Assembly (NCBI GenBank): GCA_030628755.1
Contig: DAOVQH010000138.1
Coordinates: 1 to 6,845 of the forward strand
DNA from: Candidatus Cloacimonadota bacterium
GTDB taxonomy: Bacteria > Cloacimonadota > Cloacimonadia > Cloacimonadales > TCS61
Reading direction: 5' to 3'
DNA length: 6,845 nt
Of the stretch, positions 1 to 6,444 are shown one piece after another; within the stretch, counting starts at the first letter, position 1; each line of letters begins with the position of its first letter. The notes under the pieces were generated by a model. The model saw only the letters and a list, made by a program, of their open reading frames with translations. It was not told where the DNA came from and did not search any database. The position numbers were made by a program, and so were the translations under genes.

Positions 1-689
1 CCTGTGGCAACAGCAGCATTCAAAGATTCCATATTATTATTAAGAGGGATTCTAATTTTATATTCAGCGATTTCAAGAATTTCCCGGGAAACTCCAAAAG
101 CTTCTGAACCAATAACCAGGATGATGTCTCCTGAAGGTAATTTGAAATTAAAAAGATTTTCAGCTTCTTTTAAAGTTGTTACCACTATCTTTGATTTTTG
201 TTCTTTCAGCCATAAAAAATCATGAATTTCAATGGGAAATGAAAAAACAGTTCCCAGAGATGAACGAATAACCTTGGGATTAAAAATTTCACAACATCCT
301 GGAGAAAGAATTATTCCGTTAATTCCTGCTGAAGCAGCAGTTCGGATTATTGCTCCCAGATTTCCCGGTTCTTTGATGTCATCGAGATAAAGAAGAAATT
401 TTCTATATGTTATTTCTCGAGTTTCAGTTTTTACAAGAGCAGCGATTTCTTGAGGATTTTTTGTTGATGTTATTTTTTGAAGTTGATAAGGTTTGATGAA
501 AAATATTTTATTTTGAGGAAATGAATCTAAAAAAATGTTCTCTGAAATAAAAATCTCTTCAATCTCAACGTTATTTCTGAAAAGTTGTTCAATCAAACGA
601 CGACCTTCCACAATAACATATTTTTCTCTAAACTTTTTCTGTTTGAGTTTTGCTAATTCTTTTATGCGATTATTGCTGATATAATTCAT
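1..689 (-). CDS. TrmH/SpoU-family RNA 2'-O-methyltransferase, C-terminus cut by window edge
   Basis: Reading the minus strand from the ATG at 689 gives 229 codons without a stop, running off the left edge. The family transfers a methyl group from S-adenosylmethionine to a ribose 2'-OH in rRNA or tRNA, in the cytoplasm. An N-terminal substrate-binding part (about residues 5-85) contains YVIVEGRRLIEQ (24-35). The SPOUT domain follows with all three family motifs: NLGAIIRT (110-117, catalytic-type Asn and Arg), IGSEAFG (193-199) and IPLNNNMESLNAAVAT (214-229), which builds the knotted SAM site. Related proteins are about 245-265 residues, so probably only 15-30 residues are missing. The ATG is preceded by a weak purine stretch (AAGAGAG, about 14 bases away), so the start is likely but not firmly fixed. 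It is transcribed divergently from everything else here. The subfamily (RlmB-like, TsnR-like or other) and target nucleotide cannot be read from the sequence. Confidence 0.93.
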   Translation of the reverse strand, partial: MNYISNNRIKELAKLKQKKFREKYVIVEGRRLIEQLFRNNVEIEEIFISENIFLDSFPQNKIFFIKPYQLQKITSTKNPQEIAALVKTETREITYRKFLLYLDDIKEPGNLGAIIRTAASAGINGIILSPGCCEIFNPKVIRSSLGTVFSFPIEIHDFLWLKEQKSKIVVTTLKEAENLFNFKLPSGDIILVIGSEAFGVSREILEIAEYKIRIPLNNNMESLNAAVAT

Positions 690-728
690 ACAAATACCAT
701 TTGCTCTCTTTTTTATTATCTCAAAATC

Positions 729-757
729 AATAAATAATAATAAATATCAAAAGTCAA
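729..757 (-). promoter_or_regulatory. Candidate promoter of the methyltransferase gene
   Basis: On the minus strand, TTGACT (757-752) is followed after 17 bases by TTTATT (734-729). These match the sigma-70 consensus at 5/6 and 4/6 positions, 40 bases upstream of the start codon at 689. The region is very AT-rich, so a -10-like hexamer is expected by chance. Confidence 0.35.
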
Positions 758-780
758 TATGAATTATCGAATAGCAAAAA

Positions 781-813
781 AAACTTAACAAGTTTTTGAA
801 ACTTGTTAAGTTT
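781..813 (-). terminator. Perfect 15-bp palindrome with T-tract on the minus side (terminator-like or dispersed palindrome)
   Basis: AAACTTAACAAGTTT (781-795) and its exact reverse complement AAACTTGTTAAGTTT (799-813) are separated by TTG. Read on the minus strand the stem is followed by a run of eight T, the layout of an intrinsic terminator. However, no minus-strand gene lies to its right for it to terminate. The plus side has only a weak T-rich tail. It may insulate the methyltransferase from antisense transcription out of the leader region, or it may be a dispersed palindromic repeat. The structure is certain; the role is not. Confidence 0.5.
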
Positions 814-880
814 CATTTCTTGTTAAATGTAAAATCATTGACATAGAAATATACGAAAATATTTAAAGTTAAGTGTGAAG

Positions 881-924
881 TTAGCGTATCATAATTTATG
901 AAAGATTATGAAAAAATGTTTTCA
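881..924 (+). promoter_or_regulatory. Promoter-proximal motif, copy A: CATAAT then two ATGAAA units 10 bp apart
   Basis: CATAAT (890-895) is followed by one T, then TATGAAAGAT (897-906) and TATGAAAAAA (907-916), a direct repeat in 10-bp phase. TGAAAA (909-914) also forms an inverted repeat with TTTTCA (919-924). The same arrangement occurs at 2348-2383 and 6352-6387. The hexamer could be a -10 box, but no good -35 lies 16-18 bases upstream; a TTGACA sits at 838-843, too far away. The repeats would overlap a transcription start, where a repressor operator would be expected. Confidence 0.45.
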
Positions 925-964
925 AAGGATAATAAAATTGGTTGAATATTGTAACAGCAAGTGT

Positions 965-984
965 TCCTATACCTTAGGTAAGGA
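965..984 (+). other. Small hairpin in the leader of the SIS gene
   Basis: TCCT-A-TACC (965-973) pairs with GGTAAGGA (977-984) around a TTA loop, giving eight base pairs with one bulged A. It lies in a segment of leader A that has no counterpart in leader B, where AACAGCA is followed almost directly by the conserved ATCAATAACCCACT. No T-tract follows, so it is not a terminator. Its function is unknown. Confidence 0.3.
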
Positions 985-1015
985 TTTATTAATTTGGAAG
1001 TTTCATAGAAATCAC

Positions 1016-1154
1016 ATCAATAACCCACTTCTTTAGGAGTGGGATGCGAGATTATATAAGAAAGACAATACGCCGTTTACGGCGTTCTGACAATAAATAG
1101 GAACTTTCCGAATCTTAGTTGAGAGAATTCCTGTTATGGAAGCTTCGGAAAGGA
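1016..1154 (+). promoter_or_regulatory. Three-hairpin leader element, copy A (upstream of SIS gene)
   Basis: This block recurs at 6445-6592 in the same orientation and the same position before a gene. Hairpin 1 (1024-1043): CCCACTTC and GGAGTGGG around TTTA. Hairpin 2 (1070-1085): ACGCCG and CGGCGT around TTTA. Hairpin 3: outer stem CTTTCCGAA (1104-1112) with TTCGGAAAG (1144-1152), enclosing small stems TCTT/GAGA (1113-1124) and TTCC/GGAA (1128-1141), a possible three-way junction. Similarity stops at the end of hairpin 3, five bases before the AAGGAG at 1159-1164. The linkers differ between copies while the hairpins do not. It may be a cis-acting RNA or a non-autonomous palindromic element related to IS200/IS605 ends. 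I do not recognise it as a named riboswitch family. Confidence 0.7.
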
Positions 1155-1171
1155 AAAAAAGGAGATAGTTA

Positions 1172-2188
1172 ATGAATCTTAATGAAGCAAAATACTCAAA
1201 GTATGCATTAGTTCGGGAAATGATGGATACCATCGAGGTAGTGAAAAATTTTAATCCGAAACAGACAAAAGAAGTGGCAGAGAAAATTGAATCTGCCGGC
1301 AGACTTCTACTTACAGGTGAAGGTTCCAGTCGAATCTTCCCGGCAAAGAATGCTATTCGCAAAGCACTTACTTGGGGGCTGGATCTCAGCATTACCACTG
1401 ACGGTTCCCGTCAATCTGCCCAATATGATCTTTCAGAATTTGCTGTTTTCTGTGCGTCAAACTCAGGACGAACCAAAGAGGTCGTATTACTTGCGAAGAA
1501 GCTGGCTGAAATTGGAAATGAAAATCGTTTTGCTTTATCTGCTAACAAAGGAACACTTCTGGAACAAGCTTGCAAAGAGACGTTTATTCTAACCTGTGGT
1601 TGGGAACAAGCTGTTGCAGCTACAAAGAGTGTGATTGAACAAGCTCTGTTTTATGAATCGATCCTCTGGCATATAAATAAGAAAAATACTGCAATAATGT
1701 GTTCGGAATTGGCAGTAAAGATTGAAAAGGCACTTACAATGCAGATTGAACCGAACATTATCGAAGCCGCAACTAAAGCTTCAACCATATATTTCGCAGG
1801 TTACAATGATGGTGTGGCTGAAGAGCTAACCCTGAAAACAAATGAAATCACCCGTAAAAAGTCGGACTACCTGGAGGGCACGTATGCTGTTCATGGTATT
1901 GAAGAAGTAATGAATAAGAACGACATTGTTTTTGTAATAGATCCGATTGATGATGAAATAGAGAAATTTCAGGATGTTCTGGTTAAGGGTGTGGGACTGA
2001 CAGTAGTAGCCATTGCAGACAGAAATACTCCTTTTACTACTATACGTGTTCCGGATGCTGGTGAGATGAATCCTTATGTATATTTAAGTGCAGGATGGAA
2101 TTTATTAGTGGAAATCGGTTTGGCTTTGAGTATAAATCTGGATAAACCCGAACGTGCACGAAAAGTAGGTAATGAGTTTATTGGATAA
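1172..2188 (+). CDS. Double-SIS-domain sugar-phosphate isomerase/deaminase-like protein
   Basis: A 338-residue soluble protein with two sugar isomerase (SIS) domains, laid out like the isomerase half of GlmS and like AgaS/FrlB-type proteins. SIS domain 1 has TGEGSSR (48-54), the phosphate-binding SNSGRT (96-101) and AATKS (149-153). SIS domain 2 has FAGYNDG (208-214), then ELTLKTNE (218-225) and LEGTYAVHG (234-242). The Glu and His there match the positions of the catalytic Glu and ring-opening His of GlmS. The tail LDKPERARKVGNEF (323-336) resembles the conserved GlmS C-terminus. There is no glutaminase domain, so it probably isomerises, deaminates or deglycates a phosphorylated (amino) sugar in the cytoplasm; the substrate is not readable. 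AAGGAG at 1159-1164, seven bases before the ATG, fixes the start. It appears richer in G and C than the genes at 2494-6310. It stands alone behind leader copy A. Confidence 0.88.
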   Translation: MNLNEAKYSKYALVREMMDTIEVVKNFNPKQTKEVAEKIESAGRLLLTGEGSSRIFPAKNAIRKALTWGLDLSITTDGSRQSAQYDLSEFAVFCASNSGRTKEVVLLAKKLAEIGNENRFALSANKGTLLEQACKETFILTCGWEQAVAATKSVIEQALFYESILWHINKKNTAIMCSELAVKIEKALTMQIEPNIIEAATKASTIYFAGYNDGVAEELTLKTNEITRKKSDYLEGTYAVHGIEEVMNKNDIVFVIDPIDDEIEKFQDVLVKGVGLTVVAIADRNTPFTTIRVPDAGEMNPYVYLSAGWNLLVEIGLALSINLDKPERARKVGNEFIG

Positions 2189-2220
2189 CACATAAGATTT
2201 TAACGTGTTATTTACTCTTT
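2185..2220 (+). terminator. Weak terminator candidate after the SIS gene
   Basis: ATAACAC (2185-2191) pairs with GTGTTAT (2205-2211) across a 13-base loop, and a T-rich TTACTCTTTT follows. The SIS stop codon lies inside the stem. The stem is short and AT-rich, so termination would be weak. Confidence 0.35.
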
Positions 2221-2221
2221 T

Positions 2222-2302
2222 AGGGAAAAAATACTCTAGCAATTTCTTCATCCAACCATTACTAAGGGCTCCGACCGTTCGCAAGGTTTATCCATTTTCC
2301 CT
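2222..2302. repeat. 81-base element bounded by 8-bp inverted repeats
   Basis: AGGGAAAA (2222-2229) and TTTTCCCT (2295-2302) are exact reverse complements enclosing 65 bases. The inner part contains GGGCTCCGACCGTTCGCAAG (2267-2286 or close to it), visibly more GC-rich than its surroundings. No start codon with a ribosome binding site or sustained reading frame is evident. It may be a small palindromic insertion or the remnant of a decayed element. The inverted ends could also be chance in AT-rich DNA. Confidence 0.3.
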
Positions 2303-2347
2303 TATAAATGAATATCTTTTATGAATTTATAGTATCAGGATATTCAG

Positions 2348-2383
2348 GTAGTGTAACATAAATCATGAAAGTTTATGAAAGAA
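2348..2383 (+). promoter_or_regulatory. Promoter-proximal motif, copy C: CATAAA then two ATGAAA units 10 bp apart
   Basis: GTAGTGTAA (2348-2356), identical to 6352-6360, precedes CATAAA (2357-2362), one T, then CATGAAAGTT (2364-2373) and TATGAAAGAA (2374-2383). The spacing is exactly that of copies A and B. No convincing -35 is seen. It lies 130 bases before the start at 2494 and is the best promoter or operator candidate for the coupled gene pair. Confidence 0.42.
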
Positions 2384-2400
2384 TAAACAGAAATAAAATT

Positions 2401-2473
2401 AACCACGAAGCTCACAAAAAAGCACGAAGAAAAATAAAAATATTCTTTGCGTTACTTCGTGTTCTTAGTGGCT
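2401..2473. repeat. CCACGAAG/CTTCGTG imperfect inverted repeat
   Basis: CCACGAAG (2403-2410) pairs with CTTAGTGG (2464-2471) with one mismatch, and CACGAAG (2423-2429) pairs exactly with CTTCGTG (2455-2461). The result is a two-part stem around an A/T-rich centre. Sequences built on CCACGAAG and CTTCGTGG are familiar dispersed repeats in many environmental bacterial genomes; this is from memory, not a search. It sits between promoter motif C and the ribosome binding site at 2483-2488, so it would be transcribed as 5' UTR. It occupies the place that the three-hairpin leader takes at the other two genes. Confidence 0.55.
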
Positions 2474-2493
2474 GGTAGTAATAAGGAGTTCAA

Positions 2494-4440
2494 ATGAAGA
2501 AAATTATATTACTCATATTTCTGCTTATAATATCAATATTATGTGCAGAATATATTGAAAAAGAGCAAGCAATAAAAATGCTTCAACAGGCAAAAGCAGA
2601 GGATTATCCGGAAAGCAATGAAATTTATATTTCCAATGGAATTGTCAATCTGGATGAATACTGCCTGGGATATGAGATTTCCGAATCTTATAAGAAAATT
2701 CTAACCGAAGGTGCTAAAAAAGACAACTCTGTATTGTTTTGGTATGATACCAATTATGGAGAAAAAGAAGTTTTAACCATTGAACTTATCAAGAAAAGCG
2801 GTGAAATAATTTCTTTTGATCCAAACGAGATTTTGCAGGAAAAAGATAATAGCTTCATGGGTTGGAGCAATATTTATTCTGAAACATCCAAAATCCTGAC
2901 TGCTGAAATTCCCAATATAGAAATTGGTGATATCGTTTATACTAAAGAAAAATATATTATTAAAAAAGCAAGAATGGAAAACAATTATTTTACTGCTTTT
3001 AATATTGAACCTTGGTCGAAGTATCTCAATGATTATTTAGAAATTACCATTCCCAAAAGCAAGAAATTATTCATCCATGAAATTAACAAAAAGGATTTTC
3101 CCTATGATTTTTCTAAAGAAGAAAAAGATAGAAATATCATCTATAGCTGGACCACGAAAAAGAATCCCAAGATAATTTACGAACCGAATATGGAAATGTT
3201 CAATTTATTTGCATTTCATATAAAGATAACAACCGTGGAAAGCTGGGAAGAAATTTCCCGCTGGTATTACAACATTGTGAAGCCGCACATGGAAGTGAAT
3301 GATGCAATTAGAGAAAAAGTTCAAGAATTAACAAAAGGTATTTACTCACGCAAAGAGAAAGCAGCAAAATTGTTTTATTGGGCTGCACATAATGTTCGTT
3401 ATCTGGGTGTTGATAAAGAAGAAAACAGACCCGGATTTGAACCGCATGATGTAACTTATACATTTGAAACCAGAGGTGGAGTCTGCCGCGATAAAGCTGC
3501 ATTATTAACTGCAATGCTGAGGGAAGCAGGAATTGGGTCCGATGTCATTTTAATTTCTTCCGGTTCCAGGTTAAATCCCAAGGCGCCGATGTTGTGGTTC
3601 AATCATGCCATTACAGTTTCTTATGATGAGGAAGGTAAACCGGAATTTATCTTTGACCCCACGGACGAAAATACAAAAGATTTCCTACCTAAATATGAAG
3701 AAGACAACTCTTATTTAATTGCATCTGAAAAAGGTGATACCCTGCGAACCACCCCCATCTCTAATCCATTAGATAATAATTCAACTGTAAATATCAATCT
3801 GAAAATCGATGAGAATTATAATGCGACCGGAACTATAGAATATCTCTTTTCCGGGTTTTCCGATACAGTGATAAGATCACGACTATCAAGACTTAATAAA
3901 TACGAGTTCAAAAAAACAGTTTCAAAGTTTGTGAGCGAATTACATCCAAATACTAAATTGATCAGTTTTGACTATGTTGATCCTGCAAATAAAGAAGAAA
4001 ATATGAAGATCTATGCTGATATTAAAATTGAAAACTACATTTCAGCATTCGGGAACAGCATTTTCATTCCTTTTGAACCTTCCCGTTTGAATCTCAATTT
4101 TTTCTATAACTATATGATGCAGCCTTTTGGATTAAGCGAAAGAAAATATGCTTTTAAACTTATGGGTGCTTTCAGTTTTGATATTAATTATGAAATCGAG
4201 TTTACGAAAAACCTTGAATCGCCATCTGTGCCAGATTTGGATCTTCTCGATTTTGAAGGCTTTAAGACCACATTTAAATCTGAACATAAAGGAAATAATA
4301 TGAAATTTAACTATCATTTTGAAAATAATAAAATCCATTTTAAGAAAGAACAATTTCAGGAAATAAAACAGAAACTGGCAAATTTAACGAAATATGAAAA
4401 CCTTTATATTATTGCCAATATTGGAGGAGATAATGATTAA
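2494..4440 (+). CDS. Exported DUF3857/transglutaminase-like protein with intact catalytic triad
   Basis: A 648-residue protein starting with a signal peptide: MKK, a hydrophobic core to about residue 17, probable cleavage after LCA (17-19). A DUF3857-like N-terminal part (about 45-230) is followed by a transglutaminase-like domain (about 280-400). This has VRYLG (301-305) and the triad Cys331 in GGVCRDKAALL, His371 in FNHAITV and Asp388 in FDPTDE. The C-terminal third (about 430-640) looks like a beta-rich DUF3858-type region. In this fold the Cys-His-Asp triad can serve as protease, peptidase or amide-bond transferase; the substrate is unknown and the site is probably periplasmic or surface. 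AAGGAG at 2483-2488, five bases before the ATG, supports the start. Its 3' end overlaps the next gene by eight bases, so the two are one operon, and the products share a domain order and probably act together. Confidence 0.85.
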   Translation: MKKIILLIFLLIISILCAEYIEKEQAIKMLQQAKAEDYPESNEIYISNGIVNLDEYCLGYEISESYKKILTEGAKKDNSVLFWYDTNYGEKEVLTIELIKKSGEIISFDPNEILQEKDNSFMGWSNIYSETSKILTAEIPNIEIGDIVYTKEKYIIKKARMENNYFTAFNIEPWSKYLNDYLEITIPKSKKLFIHEINKKDFPYDFSKEEKDRNIIYSWTTKKNPKIIYEPNMEMFNLFAFHIKITTVESWEEISRWYYNIVKPHMEVNDAIREKVQELTKGIYSRKEKAAKLFYWAAHNVRYLGVDKEENRPGFEPHDVTYTFETRGGVCRDKAALLTAMLREAGIGSDVILISSGSRLNPKAPMLWFNHAITVSYDEEGKPEFIFDPTDENTKDFLPKYEEDNSYLIASEKGDTLRTTPISNPLDNNSTVNINLKIDENYNATGTIEYLFSGFSDTVIRSRLSRLNKYEFKKTVSKFVSELHPNTKLISFDYVDPANKEENMKIYADIKIENYISAFGNSIFIPFEPSRLNLNFFYNYMMQPFGLSERKYAFKLMGAFSFDINYEIEFTKNLESPSVPDLDLLDFEGFKTTFKSEHKGNNMKFNYHFENNKIHFKKEQFQEIKQKLANLTKYENLYIIANIGGDND

Positions 4441-6310
4441 GAAAACATTCGCTTTGCTGCTGGTTGTTTTTGCATTTAGTTTATTTGCCGATAGAATAGA
4501 TGATATCATCAGGGATGTTCCCGGAATCGAAGAATATCCCGATGCTTCCGCTTTGAACGTGCTAACCGAGATCAATATGACTGTGGAAGAAGATTTCAGC
4601 TTCCAAAGACATATTTTCTATGTAAAGAAAATACTGAATTACAAAGGTAAGAAACGTTATTCTGATGTGAAAATAAGTTATAATGCGGATTTTGAAGAAA
4701 TAGAATTAGGACACTGTTTTACGATCGATACGGAAGGGAACAGGATTGAAATTCCTGAAAATCAAATTCATGATATGAATGATATGGAATCGATCTTGTC
4801 TCCGGATTATATAAATTTCCGTGAAAAGATCATCAATTTCCCGCAGATCGAACCGGGATATTTTGTGGTGGTAGATTATACTATTACCAATAAAAGATGT
4901 GAGCCGGTTAATGGTGTTGAACATTTAAAAGAGACCAATCCGTATTTGAATAAGATATTCACGATAAAATTTCCCAAAAAATTCAAATTAAATTATCATT
5001 ACGATAAAGATGTTGTTATATTCACTAAGAAAAAAGAAGGAAAATTTAATGTTTATTCGTGGAATGTGAAAAACACAGAAATCTATAAAGAGGAAAATAA
5101 TTCTCCATCTCTTCTAATTTCCGGCACTCCCATAGTTTTCAGTTTTTATAAGGACTGGCATGAATTGGCTGTAGAGAAACTATCAAAATTGAAAAATATT
5201 GAAACAGATATTTCCATTACTGAACTGGCAAAAACAATCACAGAAAACTGCGAGAATGATGAATCTAAAGTTTTAGCAATTTATAAATATATGGCAGAAA
5301 ATTTCAATGAAAAGAAATCATATACTTCTGAAATAGATTTCACACCGGAACCGTTGACTGAAGTTTTCGAGAAAAAATTCGGTTCGGAAAAAGAACTCAC
5401 AGCTCTATTTATTGCATTATTAAAATCCGCTGGAATAAAAGATGTTTATCCTGCTGTGATTCTCTCTAAAAATAACAGGTTCTCTGAAATACAGGAAAAA
5501 TATGCTGTAAATAATTTCATGGATAGGATCTGCGTTTTCCGGAATAATGATCTCTATTGCCCTGGAAACAGTTATATGCCTTTTGCATTCACAGGAAATA
5601 ATGAAGCAAATGTTCTTGTTGGCAACGATAAATATGAATTGATAAAATATAAAACAGAAAATGCTGTCTGCGAAGAAAATACTTACAATTACTTTGTTGA
5701 AGATAATTCTGCAAAAATCGAAGTTGAATCCGAATATTCAGGCAATATGAATTTTCAAAAAAGACAAATGTTTCTGAATATGCCCGATGCTCAACGAAAG
5801 ATCTGGTTCAATCAATTTCTTGGAGAAAAATCAGCGAAACTCACAGATGGTCCTAATTTCTTGAATTTTGATAAGATCGAAGACGATTTGAAAATGACCT
5901 ATACGCTGGAATATAGAGATTTCCTGGTTGATCAGAAACCATATAAATATTTCAAATTGCTGTCACCGAATTTCTCTTTGGATGTTGCGCTCGATGAAAG
6001 AGACAATAATTATCAGATCTCTGATAAAATATTTATCAGGGAAAACTTCATCATCGATATCAGTGCTCTATCTAAAAGATCTGATAAAATGGAACTTCTG
6101 AACAGTATAAAAAATAATCTCCAAGAATTTGTAAGCAACGATAAAACTGCCTATTTCAAAATGGAATCCAAAATTGAAGACGGGAAAATAATAGTTAATA
6201 GAGAAATTTATATCCCGGAATGTATTATTTTAAATAAGAAATATCCGGAATTCAAGCAGTTCATACTTTCAATCCAAAACCCGATAAACAACATGATTTT
6301 TTTGAAATAA
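4433..6310 (+). CDS. Exported DUF3857 protein with degenerate, probably inactive transglutaminase domain
   Basis: A 625-residue paralogue-like partner of the upstream gene. I chose the ATG at 4433: GGAGGA lies at 4423-4428, and the start gives a clean signal peptide, MIKK plus a hydrophobic stretch to FSLFA (15-19), with probable cleavage before Asp20. A longer in-frame ATG at 4394 would add 13 residues and spoil it. The start lies within ATGATTAA, overlapping the upstream stop, which suggests translational coupling. The N-terminal half (about 45-235) is DUF3857-like. The transglutaminase-like part (about 260-380) keeps the helix ELTALFIALLKSAGI (321-335), but the catalytic positions are changed. 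The GVCRDK segment reads GSEKE (317-321), the NHA segment NFM (361-363), and the FDPT segment YCPG (375-378). It may be a regulatory or structural partner. No clear terminator follows. Confidence 0.82.
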   Translation: MIKKTFALLLVVFAFSLFADRIDDIIRDVPGIEEYPDASALNVLTEINMTVEEDFSFQRHIFYVKKILNYKGKKRYSDVKISYNADFEEIELGHCFTIDTEGNRIEIPENQIHDMNDMESILSPDYINFREKIINFPQIEPGYFVVVDYTITNKRCEPVNGVEHLKETNPYLNKIFTIKFPKKFKLNYHYDKDVVIFTKKKEGKFNVYSWNVKNTEIYKEENNSPSLLISGTPIVFSFYKDWHELAVEKLSKLKNIETDISITELAKTITENCENDESKVLAIYKYMAENFNEKKSYTSEIDFTPEPLTEVFEKKFGSEKELTALFIALLKSAGIKDVYPAVILSKNNRFSEIQEKYAVNNFMDRICVFRNNDLYCPGNSYMPFAFTGNNEANVLVGNDKYELIKYKTENAVCEENTYNYFVEDNSAKIEVESEYSGNMNFQKRQMFLNMPDAQRKIWFNQFLGEKSAKLTDGPNFLNFDKIEDDLKMTYTLEYRDFLVDQKPYKYFKLLSPNFSLDVALDERDNNYQISDKIFIRENFIIDISALSKRSDKMELLNSIKNNLQEFVSNDKTAYFKMESKIEDGKIIVNREIYIPECIILNKKYPEFKQFILSIQNPINNMIFLK

Positions 6311-6337
6311 TGAAGACTGAATTTTTGTTCGAAATCA

Positions 6338-6403
6338 TTGAAATGGGTAACGTAGTGTAATATAATTTATGAAAGATCATGAAAATAAATTTCATAATTA
6401 TGA
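6338..6403 (+). promoter_or_regulatory. Promoter with tandem ATGAAA operator-like repeats, copy B
   Basis: TTGAAA (6338-6343), a 17-base spacer and TATAAT (6361-6366) form a strong sigma-70-like promoter, the best in the window. After one T come TATGAAAGAT (6368-6377) and CATGAAAATA (6378-6387) in 10-bp phase, over the expected transcription start. TTTCAT (6390-6395) adds an inverted half-site, and TCATAATTATGA (6392-6403) is a 12-bp perfect palindrome. The layout suits repressor binding over the start site. The promoter lies about 250 bases before the glycosidase start, giving a long leader. Confidence 0.6.
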
Positions 6404-6444
6404 TAAAGGTCATTTGTAATGTGAAGTTAGAAAACAGCAGGATA

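Noticed and set aside
4..225. Plus-strand frame of 73 codons
   Set aside because: It is antisense to the conserved SPOUT motifs of the methyltransferase, which are clearly coding.
838..866. TTGACA at 838-843 as the -35 of the SIS gene promoter
   Set aside because: The hexamers 16-18 bases downstream (TATTTA, ATTTAA) match the -10 consensus poorly, and CATAAT at 890 is too far away.
1024..1085. Leader hairpins 1 and 2 as intrinsic terminators
   Set aside because: Neither stem is followed by a T-tract on the plus strand, and both lie just upstream of an expressed-looking gene.
781..1154. CRISPR array
   Set aside because: The hairpins are different sequences at irregular spacing; there are no regular direct repeats with unique spacers and no cas genes.
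1033..1398. Open frame of 121 codons on the minus strand overlapping the leader and the SIS gene
   Set aside because: It is antisense to a clear SIS coding region, spans hairpin 1 and hairpin 3 of the leader, has no ribosome binding site worth noting and no recognisable domain.
1287..1592. Plus-strand frame of 101 codons inside the SIS gene
   Set aside because: It lies wholly within the SIS reading region in another frame, which carries the conserved SNSGRT and ATKS motifs.
4394..4432. Upstream in-frame ATG for the second transglutaminase-like gene
   Set aside because: It lacks a ribosome binding site and would put 13 extra residues before an otherwise typical signal peptide; GGAGGA directly supports the ATG at 4433.
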